20,000 nucleotides of DNA from the NCBI GenBank assembly GCA_012295275.1, contig CM022674.1, positions 2,838,242-2,858,241 of the forward strand. The letters are read 5' to 3'. The notes below the pieces were generated by a model. That model did not search any database. It was not told the DNA's origin and saw only the letters and a list, made by a program, of their open reading frames with translations. The position numbers were made by a program, and so were the translations under genes. This DNA comes from Chrysomallon squamiferum. Its lineage: Eukaryota; Mollusca; Gastropoda; Neomphalida; Peltospiridae. Positions within the stretch are counted from its first letter, which is position 1. The number at the start of each line of letters is the position of its first letter. Positions 11,860 to 20,000 of the stretch are shown piece by piece.

Positions 11860-12066
11860 TTTTTAACTCGGTAGCCGAATGGTATCGTCGTCCTTTATCT
11901 GGAGTGCGGGCTAATGGGTGTCATATGTTCAAGTCTCGACAGCGGCATCTGACTTTTGTGAGATAGTGTTTTGCAGTTTGTCTGTTTTTGCCAGTGCCTT
12001 TCTGAATATATATGCAGAGATTAATCAGACGTACATAAGACAATAGAATATTCAGTCCTAAATAAA
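11860..12066 (+). mobile_element. tRNA-derived SINE with A and B boxes
   Basis: SINEs are short non-coding retroposons transcribed by RNA polymerase III and copied by LINE machinery. The head has a perfect A-box match, TAGCCGAATGG (11872-11882), and a perfect B-box match, GTTCAAGTC (11927-11935). Their starts are 55 bases apart, longer than in most tRNAs but compatible with Leu- or Ser-type tRNAs, whose variable arm is long. No clean acceptor stem can be folded, so this is not a functional tRNA gene. A non-tRNA body follows (about 11946-12062) and runs into a short ACA/CATA tail. The body shares long blocks with 11596-11725, which shows that it is repeated. tRNA-derived SINEs are known from octopus and squid, but I cannot assign the family from the sequence alone. 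Confidence 0.65.
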
Positions 12067-12108
12067 GATACAGAGACACAGACGTACACACGTACATACA
12101 TACAGTAC
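12067..12108 (+). repeat. ACA/CATA-rich microsatellite tail of the SINE
   Basis: The SINE body runs directly into AGATACAGAGACACAGACG and then CGTACATACATACAG. Simple-repeat tails are typical of SINE 3' ends. Where the element ends and the seeded microsatellite begins cannot be fixed by eye. Confidence 0.4.
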
Positions 12109-12639
12109 TAATAGGTTCTTTTTTTTCTTTGATAATTGCAGCTTGGACGTGATAAATCTTTTCTGTTCTTCATTTTTCTTCTGACTTTAGTTCTAATATT
12201 ATTTTATTTTTTATTTTATCTTATTACATCTCCTTGATACTTTTAAATAACCATACATCTTTAACTGAATGTCTACTGATGCCCGAGGTACCGACAACCG
12301 AAAAATAAAAAATCTTCTGTAATAAGAGTTACACGATCATCATTAGTTTCACGTATTATTTATTCCACATCTCAGTCAACATCAACAGCCGTACCAAATT
12401 TATAACAAAAATAAATAAACACAAGCGAATCGGCAGCCCTGTGCGCTTAGTCTCAAGTGAGAATGGAAGACAGTTCCTATGAGCAGTTAGACAGAGTACA
12501 CAGTCAGTTCATTACGATGTCTCTTCAGTTTGAATTCCAGCTCAATCTCGTATACAGAGTTCTGTCTAGCGCTAAGCTGAATACTTGAACGGGCCAAATT
12601 TTCTACGAAACGAACTCCTTTCATTTCTGTTTCCAGTTC
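12109..12639. other. Unique intergenic DNA after the SINE
   Basis: T-rich at 12118-12235, then complex (12260-12640). No gene or known element is recognised. Confidence 0.45.
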
Positions 12640-12935
12640 TAACTACTGCTGCTGCTATTATACTATTTCTACCCATGACAGCTGCTGCAACGTCTGCTAC
12701 TGCTAATAATACAACTAACTAAACAGCTACTGCTAATTTTTCTGCTACTACTACGACAATTACCTCCACTGCTACGAATACTACGAAAACTACTATGTCG
12801 AATATACAAGTATTGACGTTAATATTACAGTTAGTATTTACTGGTACCAAAACAAGTACTTATATTGTCTACGTACGTACGTACGTACTACTACTACTAC
12901 TACAACTATTGTTTATGTTGTTGTTGTTGCTATGA
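12640..12935. repeat. Imperfect CTG/CTA repeat, (TACG)n, (CTA)n, (TTG)n
   Basis: Loose CTG/CTA/CAA trinucleotides (12640-12798), perfect ACGT tetranucleotides (12870-12888), (CTA)n (12887-12905) and TTG units (12911-12930). It leads into the TTA array that follows. Confidence 0.88.
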
Positions 12936-12950
12936 CTTGTTAATAATTTA

Positions 12951-13201
<251 letters not shown>

Positions 13202-13904
13202 AACTTGTAACGTTTTAATTCTCACTTCTTACTTATCTCATACAGATAACAAAAAGCTTTAATTTCACGTAATGACAGGTGGAAATTCACATAATTAGCT
13301 GTAATACTTGTAACAGGCTTGGCGTTACACGCAATCTGATCTAGCGTGTTCATTAAGCTGTGGTTTTGAATTAGGCTCCTCTCGCCTTTTCTGTCTGAAA
13401 CCTTACAGATACAATCTCTTATCCAAACACCATATTCTGTAGTTGTTTCAACATAAACAGGATTATAGCTCGCTGTTTTAGATCTCCATCGCAAACATCA
13501 TTACACTGCATAATGGGAGAGAATATGTTTTGAAAAGACTTTGTTAAGTAGCTTTATGAAATACGAGTACAAAGATTTTATGACTTAGCGAAAATAATGT
13601 AAAAAAAAAAAATTAATTATTTTTTTTTTTTAAATTTGGACTGTACTCTGTTGTCTTACGTATTCAAATGATGGGCCCACAACATGCTTGCTTTAATGCA
13701 TTTGTAATGAACGTATGCTACAAATTCACAAACTCGTACACCAACCTTTACAGACTGAATTGTGTTGTCTTCGGAGGAAGTATCTGTCAAAGTGGTGACA
13801 TAGTTTCCTAACGGCAGCCGTCAAAGAGAATCTCATATTTGAACTAGTTTCAAATAACAGGCAAATCACTGCTCTAGAAACAGGACTATACAGAATATGT
13901 GCAT
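13202..13904. other. Unique DNA with an A12/T12 quasi-palindrome
   Basis: A12 (13601-13612), TTAATTA and a T run to 13631 form a near-palindrome. A 90-codon minus-strand frame at 13222-13494 has mixed composition but no recognisable domain, so it is not called as a gene. Confidence 0.45.
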
Positions 13905-13945
13905 GAAGGAAAGAAGGAAGGAAGGAAAGAAGAAAGGAATGAAAG
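13905..13945. repeat. GAAG/GAAA-rich microsatellite
   Basis: Imperfect GGAA and GAAA units, all purine for about 40 bases. Confidence 0.9.
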
Positions 13946-13993
13946 AACGACTAATTTTTCATTAATCAGCATCTCACATATTTTGGTATAAAA

Positions 13994-14235
13994 TAAACAG
14001 ATAGACAGACATATATAGATATAGAAAGAAAGACAGATAGATATAATCTATAGGTAGGTAGTTAAGTAGGCAGACAGATATATATAGAGAAACAGGCAGA
14101 TATATAGGTAGGTAGGCAGATAAGTAGGTAGATATATATATAAATGGATCGATAGATATACAGATAAGTAGGTAGATATATATATAAATGGATCGATAGA
14201 TATACAGACCCACAGACAAACATACAGATAGGTAA

Positions 14236-14274
<39 letters not shown>

Positions 14275-14276
14275 AA
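13994..14276. repeat. GATA/GACA/TAGG compound repeat with an exact 44-bp duplication
   Basis: Mixed GATA, GACA and TAGG units. Bases 14117-14160 are repeated exactly at 14161-14204. The array ends in (AG)n at 14237-14269. The Tyr/Ile/Leu/Ser frames on the minus strand are repeat translations. Confidence 0.96.
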
Positions 14277-14480
14277 CAGAGAAACAGATACAGATACAGA
14301 AAAGAAATCCAGACAGACTCATATACCTGATCTATAAACTGGTATATCTGTGTTTTTGTGCATGTTTTATTTCTCGATGCTGTACTTAACCTCATTTCAT
14401 GTATTTTTTTAAAGACATTTTCCCCCCTCTGCTAAACATTACAGTGAGGAAACAGCTTCCAGAAAGACGGAGAGAGAGAG

Positions 14481-14511
<31 letters not shown>
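14481..14511. repeat. A31 tract after a GA repeat
   Basis: A short GA repeat (14468-14480) changes directly into 31 uninterrupted A. Confidence 0.95.
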
Positions 14512-14513
<2 letters not shown>

Positions 14514-15052
14514 AGAGGTCTATAACATGTTATTTCAATTAAATACGCTTTCGACTACTAAACATAATACATCGAACATTACACAGTTTATCTTACAGAA
14601 ATAATGGCCTTAATTTTCTCAAAGCCCTAATATCCAATTACAAAAGAAAAAAAAGTAAGAAAATGAACCGTGGAAGAGGTTTTAACTTCCTTACTTTGTC
14701 TCTTTCCAAATCACTGCGCCTAAAGGAACCATTGCAACTGGCCGTTAAGGTTGTCTATAATGGATAGGTGCGCGTCCTATTGGCGGAAAATACACTGCTA
14801 TTCAGTATCGATACCTAAGTACCCTTGCCTCGTCTGCATTCGCTGTTAATGTGTTTTCGAAACAAAAGCAATTACTTTGTGGGTGATTTTCTCGGCATCA
14901 ATACACGGGGACTAAGATACTTGATATTGTTGCCGATGGCATTTTAATTAGGGTTATCTAGAACGTGTTCTTAACAACACAGCCAGCGATAATTATTCTG
15001 AACCCTGGCAAAGTTTCCTGCATTATCTTTTAAAGGATTAGTTACTAAAGTC
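14512..15052. other. Complex unique island without simple repeats
   Basis: About 540 bases with almost no microsatellite sequence and a balanced base composition from 14690 on. It is a candidate conserved non-coding element, judged only by contrast with its surroundings. No exon or RNA is recognised. Confidence 0.35.
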
Positions 15053-15360
<308 letters not shown>

Positions 15361-16001
15361 TTCTTACAGTTCCTTAGCTATTTACCATGTAAAAGTTTGG
15401 TTTTGTTTAGTGCGTGGGTTTGTCACTGGATTCTTTTCTACGCTTGAGATATAATTTTGTTTCTGCTGAAGAACATTTAACCGAACACTTTATTGCGTTC
15501 ATTTCCTGTCTGACTTAGATCCTCACGGTTATATAACCGAGGAAATACGGTACCAAATACACGAGCTTCAACCTGAAGATGACTTGATATATTTCGTCTA
15601 CTGAAATTCCGATATTTTAATGCTCAGTGATGACAATACGCGAACGTTTGTGAACATGCGCTCCTAACTTAACGATCGAATTCCGGTATTACGATGCGGA
15701 CGATATTAAAAGCATACTGCGCCGATATTGGGTTTGTGTCAGCCATCTTTAAGTGTTATTTTAATGTCACCTTTGCTCCATTTATAACATTTCCAGGATA
15801 TTTTTAAAACATTTATAGAGTGGTGTGCTGCAGACTGTAATAAACTGAATAGATAAAATTGAGATCTGTTGTACGTTACGTACGTTCGATTCTGTAAATA
15901 AAGATAAACCGTCTTTTCGTTTTCTTTTTTTAATGTTCTGAATAATGAAATGGTCTAAAAGAAACTGCAGTTTAATAACTTTGTTTTAACACCAGCGTGC
16001 A

Positions 16002-16003
<2 letters not shown>
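15361..16003. other. Complex unique island
   Basis: It includes the perfect palindrome CGGTTATATAACCG (15526-15539) and a stretch of higher GC content with many CpG (15640-15730). AATAAA-type strings occur but cannot be tied to a gene. Confidence 0.4.
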
Positions 16004-16047
<44 letters not shown>

Positions 16048-16052
16048 CACAC
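16004..16052. repeat. (AC)n microsatellite
   Basis: Pure AC from 16004 to 16040, then imperfect to 16052. Confidence 0.97.
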
Positions 16053-16350
16053 AAATATAAAGATGATTTATATAATGTATCAGGCAAAACCATTATTCTG
16101 ATTTTTCTCTTTGTCAAAGAGAAGGTTTAAAAAAAAGAAAGAAAAGTAATATAAAATCGAGACAGTCTGGATGTTATAACCTAATTTACAGCATTACAAA
16201 AGGTTTCTGTCTTTTTTCCCATAAGTTATTTATTATTTTTATTATTTTATTTTTAAATATTTTATTATTATTTGTCAGTATCTGTTTCAAACCTTTGTCG
16301 CTGCATTTAGACGAAGACAAATAACATCAACAGCAGAAAAAAAAGCCCCA
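16053..16350. other. AT-rich intergenic DNA
   Basis: T-rich and ATT-rich in parts (16220-16275). Nothing recognised. Confidence 0.45.
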
Positions 16351-16505
16351 AACATCAACAACAACAACATCCAGAACAACAAAAACAACAGCAACAATAA
16401 CAGCAACAATAATAATAACAACAAACAACAATAACAACAGGAGAAACTACACTAATAATAAAAACAACAACTACAATAATAATAATAATAATAATAATAA
16501 TAAAC
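16351..16505. repeat. Imperfect (AAC)n / (AAT)n repeat
   Basis: Loose AAC, CAG and AAT trinucleotides, ending in pure (AAT)n at 16475-16503. A duplicated ACTGATTAAAAA string follows at 16504-16525. Confidence 0.92.
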
Positions 16506-17005
16506 TGATTAAAAACTGATTAAAAAAAACAACAAAAAAAACAATGCGGTGAAAACGTCACAGTTGGGTGTCATGTGACTCGAAACGCTAGACTTTCTCC
16601 TGCTTCACTGAAGTGTCAAATTGTCACACAAATCGATACCCGGTCCTGTGTCTGTAATCGCGTTCGCGACGTACAGTCTATTACATCTAGATAAAGCACG
16701 AAAATCCTGGTATTAGAGAGACTCCTAATAAAACTGCAAGAGAATCCATCGTGCGTGACTGCTGCATGTCAAGACACTGAAAAATTATGGAAACAGAGGC
16801 AGGAGATGGGTTAAGTCTAGGATTAACACTAATCCCGAGATTTCATTGCGGGTCAGAACGGGTTCGGACAGCGAATCAATTGCTTTCATCGATTCACGAA
16901 ACTTGATGGAATTATAACGTGCTTGAAACTTTTAATTCACGCTTAATAAACTTTATTCTCCTTAAAATAAACACATAAACACGTAAATATTCTTTTATCG
17001 ACTGC

Positions 17006-17007
<2 letters not shown>
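16506..17007. other. Complex unique island
   Basis: About 450 bases of high complexity from 16545 on. It contains GGATTAACACTAATCC (16820-16835), a palindromic pair of Otx/Pitx-type homeodomain cores, and ATCAATTG/ATCGATT strings near 16877-16893. It may be a regulatory element. No coding evidence. Confidence 0.4.

Positions 17008-17074
<67 letters not shown>
17008..17074. repeat. (CT)n microsatellite
   Basis: About 33 uninterrupted CT units. Confidence 0.98.
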
Positions 17075-17078
<4 letters not shown>

Positions 17079-17532
17079 AGCTTCAGAACTAGATTTTGAA
17101 TGTCTAAATGCACAGGAAAAGAAAATTAGTTTATACTGAACAATGTCGAAAAGATCCCTTTAGTGTTTTTTGTAGGTTAATCCGTATTAGTATCAGTTAA
17201 CTGTAAATACGAATGTTTGTGTTAGTATTAATCGCAAAAATAAAATAAAATAATAATAATAATATATACTTTAATATCTTCAACACTGACTATCAATAAA
17301 ACATAAAAAAAAGATTCTGTGTTAAATGGCTTAGACTATTTTAGACTTAATGTACTGGATTTGGCAGCGACGTTTCAAAGATCAGGCCCAGTTTATGACA
17401 AACCGTCATCACTGATGGTTTAAAATGATGGTTATTATACGTTGTACTCTATGTATTTTACGTAAGGCCTTTCTTCTTTTTCTTTTAATGTTTCTTCTGT
17501 TTCCACTATTTCACAGAATTTTTTTTTGTTCG
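17075..17532. other. Unique AT-rich intergenic DNA
   Basis: No gene is seen. A short AAT patch lies at about 17243-17265. Confidence 0.45.
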
Positions 17533-17556
17533 TTTTTTTTTTTTTTTTTTTTTTTT
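17533..17556. repeat. T24 tract
   Basis: Twenty-four uninterrupted T, followed by a pyrimidine-rich stretch to 17630. Confidence 0.95.
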
Positions 17557-17559
17557 CAT

Positions 17560-17755
17560 TGCACTTCATTTCTTCTCTTTCTTTCCTTTGTTAATTTCCT
17601 TTTTCTCTCGTGTGTTTTTTTCCTCCCTAGTTCGGGCTGTGACGTAAAATCTATAGCCCGGAAACACCAGCTCGTACAGCAAATCCTTCTCGAAAAAACC
17701 AATTTCAGCAGCAACGGTTTATCAAAACAACACGTCATGGGTTTTTGTCCCTAAT
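17560..17755 (+). other. Possible 3' splice acceptor and short terminal exon
   Basis: A long pyrimidine tract with a branch-point-like TTAAT ends in CCTCCCTAG at 17630, the form of an animal 3' splice site. The DNA then changes sharply to balanced composition (17631-17755). One frame reads about 40 codons, including DVKSIARKHQLVQQILLEK and SKQHVMGFCP, before a TAA. No family is recognised, and no matching upstream exon or polyadenylation signal is found close by. Chance is the likelier explanation. Confidence 0.15.
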
Positions 17756-17832
17756 GGAAGACACATACAAAAAAAAACAACAACAAAAAAACACTTTGTT
17801 TTATTCTTTTATCATTATCTAATTATTATTAT

Positions 17833-17863
<31 letters not shown>

Positions 17864-18332
17864 GCTACTAACATTATCATTGTTGTCGTTGTTATTTACT
17901 TTATCTTCTTCTTTTCCTTCGTTCATTCGTCTTTTTTTTCATTCTTCCTTCACCTCCTGTTTCACGTTTTATTTCCCCGCTATAGTAAATCAAATGATAA
18001 AAGTAAAGTCGTTATCGATTCTCAATCTGTACCCGTCAATAAAACGCAGTTTTCTTCACTTTAAGAGTTAAAATAAATATTTTCTTTTCACGACACTCAC
18101 TTGTAATCAAATCTAATGATCTTGTTTTTTTTCTTCATGAAGCTTTGAGAACCCAGAACGTGCCTCAAACTTTCTAATATATTCACTGTATTGTGGTTTG
18201 TATTTAAGATCATGAAACGGTATTGGAAATCCGAGGTAATTAAAACAAAACAGTTAAGAATACGTTTTATGTTTTCATGTAGTATGACGTTGTCTTTGGT
18301 AATAACCCTGTTTTCCTAGATTTCGTGCTTTA

Positions 18333-18336
<4 letters not shown>
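17756..18336. other. AT-rich DNA with a (TAC)n array
   Basis: (TAC)n at 17824-17870. The rest is T-rich or unique (18060-18330), with nothing recognised. Confidence 0.7.

Positions 18337-18385
<49 letters not shown>
18337..18385. repeat. (TG)n microsatellite
   Basis: About 24 uninterrupted TG units. Confidence 0.98.
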
Positions 18386-18386
<1 letters not shown>

Positions 18387-18459
18387 CTGATATGTTCACA
18401 TTAAATATATAGAGACAGATACTCAGATATACCGACATTAAGAGATATGAAATTATGAA

Positions 18460-18660
18460 AATAGATAGATAGACAGGTAGATAGATAGATACGTACATAC
18501 ATACATACATACATATACACATTCATACACACATATATGCACACCTACACAACACTTACATACACATATACATTCATACATTCATTAATTCACGCATACA
18601 CACATCCACACAGAGAAAGACAGACAGACAGAAAAGCGGCATACAAACACGGACAAACCG
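18460..18660. repeat. GATA, CATA, CA and GACA compound repeat
   Basis: GATA units (18460-18492), (CATA)n (18493-18515), mixed CA/TA units (18516-18610) and (GACA)n near 18615-18632. Confidence 0.92.
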
Positions 18661-19200
18661 ACAGACAACAGAAAAGCCACAGCAATACACGAAAATATCA
18701 ACATAACTGTTGATGCAATTCTGCGCAGTTCCGCGAATGACTGTCAGCATCATAAACGTCGGTGCGTGCTCGTTTACAAAGTGGAAAATCGGAGACATTA
18801 CGGGAATTAATTTCGTCTTTGACCTGTGCTTCTGACTTACGCTGCACGACAAGGTTCACGGCTGTCGTAAAAAACGTAGTTGATGACGTGTTGTTGTGTC
18901 CTTGAACGAGAGCGCAGCACAGATCCGGTCAACACGGAGTAAATTTAAATATTTAGTGCCCCAGATTAAAAGACCGTAGGTGATTGAAAATGTATGGAAC
19001 TTGTTAATTGCTAAAGTCAACAGCAGACTCTAGTATTGATTGCTGGATCCGTCGCTCTTTGTGGTCGGTCAAAGATGTAAGATCGAGTTTTTCTTTGATT
19101 TCGTTTTCTTAGTTTGGCGTTCGACGTCTTCTTTCTGTGTGACCATCCAGTTTAGTCACTAAAACTGTCCCTCTTTCCCTCGTTCTCTCCAACCATTCGT
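18661..19200. other. Complex unique island
   Basis: Balanced composition from about 18700 to 19080, in contrast to the simple repeats on both sides. It contains nuclear-receptor-like half sites, TGACCT (about 18821) and AAGGTTCA (about 18851). A candidate conserved non-coding element. No exon is recognised. Confidence 0.35.
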
Positions 19201-19625
19201 TTGTCTGTCTGTCTCTCTGGTAGTCTGTTTTCTGTACCATTGTCAGTAAAAAGTGTGTCAGTATTTTCCTTTATGTTATTCTGTAATCCAGAAATGCAAA
19301 TACCAATTTATGCTTATGATCATATTATTTTTTCCTCCATTTTTTTCTTTCTTTTTCTTCTTCTTCTTCATCATCTTCTTCGCTCAGTTCTTTTCTTCCT
19401 CTTTGTTCTCCTTCTTTGTTCATCTATTCACTTTATCTTTTTCTACTTCGTTATTTTTTTCTTTCTTTCTAACTTTCATCATCATAATCATCATCATCTT
19501 TTTTCTCTTTGTTTTCTGCTATTCCATTTTCTGTCTCTTTATTCCTCTTCTTCTTCTTTTTTTTTTTACTTTCATCTGTCTTTTTTTTTTTCTTCCTTTA
19601 ATCCTTCTTCTAATAACAAACAAAT
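19201..19625. repeat. Polypyrimidine-rich tract
   Basis: Long runs of T with TTC, CTTT and ATC units over more than 250 bases (19325-19610). The overlapping 179- and 138-codon plus-strand frames are Phe/Leu/Ser-rich translations of this tract. Confidence 0.88.
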
Positions 19626-20000
19626 ACTGCTTCATCGTTTCTTCCATTCGAAACGTCTGTTTGCGTTGAAGCAAAGCCCACCGTACACCACCGACCAGCC
19701 TCACACAGTCCCACTTAACTGGAAAGACACTCGGCTGTAATGTCTATCCTCTAGGTGCAAATTACTCTAGACAGAGCAGTGGAAAATCAAGCGCACGGGA
19801 GAGACGGGCTTGTCCCTTGTCGTTTCAGAATAATACGTGGTCGCTAAGAGGTCGAGCTGTTCAAGGCAATTACCGTGCATGTTTCATGTGTCCTGCCTCG
19901 TTTTGTATGTAATTAAATATACATTATATATATATAACTAACCGTATATCTTTGTTTCTTCATTCTGTTTTCTTCTTCATTCTTTTCTTTTCTGTCGATA
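19626..20000. other. Unique DNA at the window edge
   Basis: Balanced-composition sequence (19626-19900), then a (TA)n patch (about 19920-19936) and T-rich DNA. No gene is recognised; it may continue beyond the window. Confidence 0.4.

Noticed and set aside
11865-11945. Functional tRNA gene
   Set aside because: A and B boxes are good, but no acceptor stem pairs, and the region continues into a repeated body, so it is a SINE head.
13222-13494. Minus-strand frame of 90 codons with mixed composition
   Set aside because: The most protein-like of the unassigned frames, but it has no domain, no splice or promoter signals and begins at the edge of a TTA array. A translated search would decide.
19201-19740. 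Plus-strand frame of 179 codons, hydrophobic, membrane-protein-like
   Set aside because: Phe/Leu/Ser bias comes entirely from the T-rich tract; a second frame over the same DNA looks equally hydrophobic.

Overview
This window looks like gene-poor, AT-rich nuclear DNA from an animal. The likeliest source is a mollusc, probably a cephalopod. That guess rests on very dense simple repeats (GA/CT, TTA, GATA/GACA, CA), a tRNA-derived SINE, and a decayed FLYWCH zinc-finger gene of the kind often carried by Mutator-like (MULE) transposons. It is an inference from general character, not from a diagnostic gene. There is no bacterial-type operon, no rRNA, no CRISPR array, and no intact protein-coding gene that I can support. 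Almost every longer open frame is either a translated microsatellite (poly-S/L, E/R, N, Y or I) or a chance frame in AT-rich DNA.

Layout: 1-774 unique AT-rich DNA; 775-942 long CT/TA/AAC microsatellite; 943-1440 unique, with forkhead- and homeodomain-like motifs; 1441-1727 degenerate TGA/TAA repeat; 1728-2460 unique, with a poly-T/poly-A quasi-palindrome; 2461-2852 large compound GATA/GACA/TA/GA repeat; 2853-3850 unique; 3851-5434 AT-rich DNA with AAT, poly-A and CAGA tracts; 5435-6165 unique; 6166-6276 TG/GA; 6277-7660 alternating unique DNA and A-rich, GAT, CTA and TTA tracts; 7660-7897 a long TTA array; 7898-8381 unique.

The one recognisable protein relic lies on the minus strand at 8382-8814. 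It encodes a FLYWCH-type zinc finger plus the charged helical segment that normally follows it, broken by one frameshift and one stop. From 9147 to 9612 is an ancient, diverged tandem repeat. From 9893 to 11142 are compound repeats, a 40-A tract and other poly-A tracts. From 11596 to 12066 are two related copies of a tRNA-derived SINE; the second keeps clear A and B boxes. From 12640 to 13198 is another compound repeat ending in a long TTA array whose flanks match those of the array at 7660. From 13905 to 14276 is a GATA-type repeat with an exact 44-bp tandem duplication. The rest (14277-20000) alternates higher-complexity islands (14512-15052, 15361-16003, 16506-17007, 18661-19200, 19626-20000) with hexamer/CT, CA, AAC, CT, TAC, TG and polypyrimidine tracts.

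No pathway can be assembled from this window. The parts most worth following up are the FLYWCH relic, the SINE pair, the two TTA arrays with shared flanks, and the complex islands that could be conserved regulatory elements.
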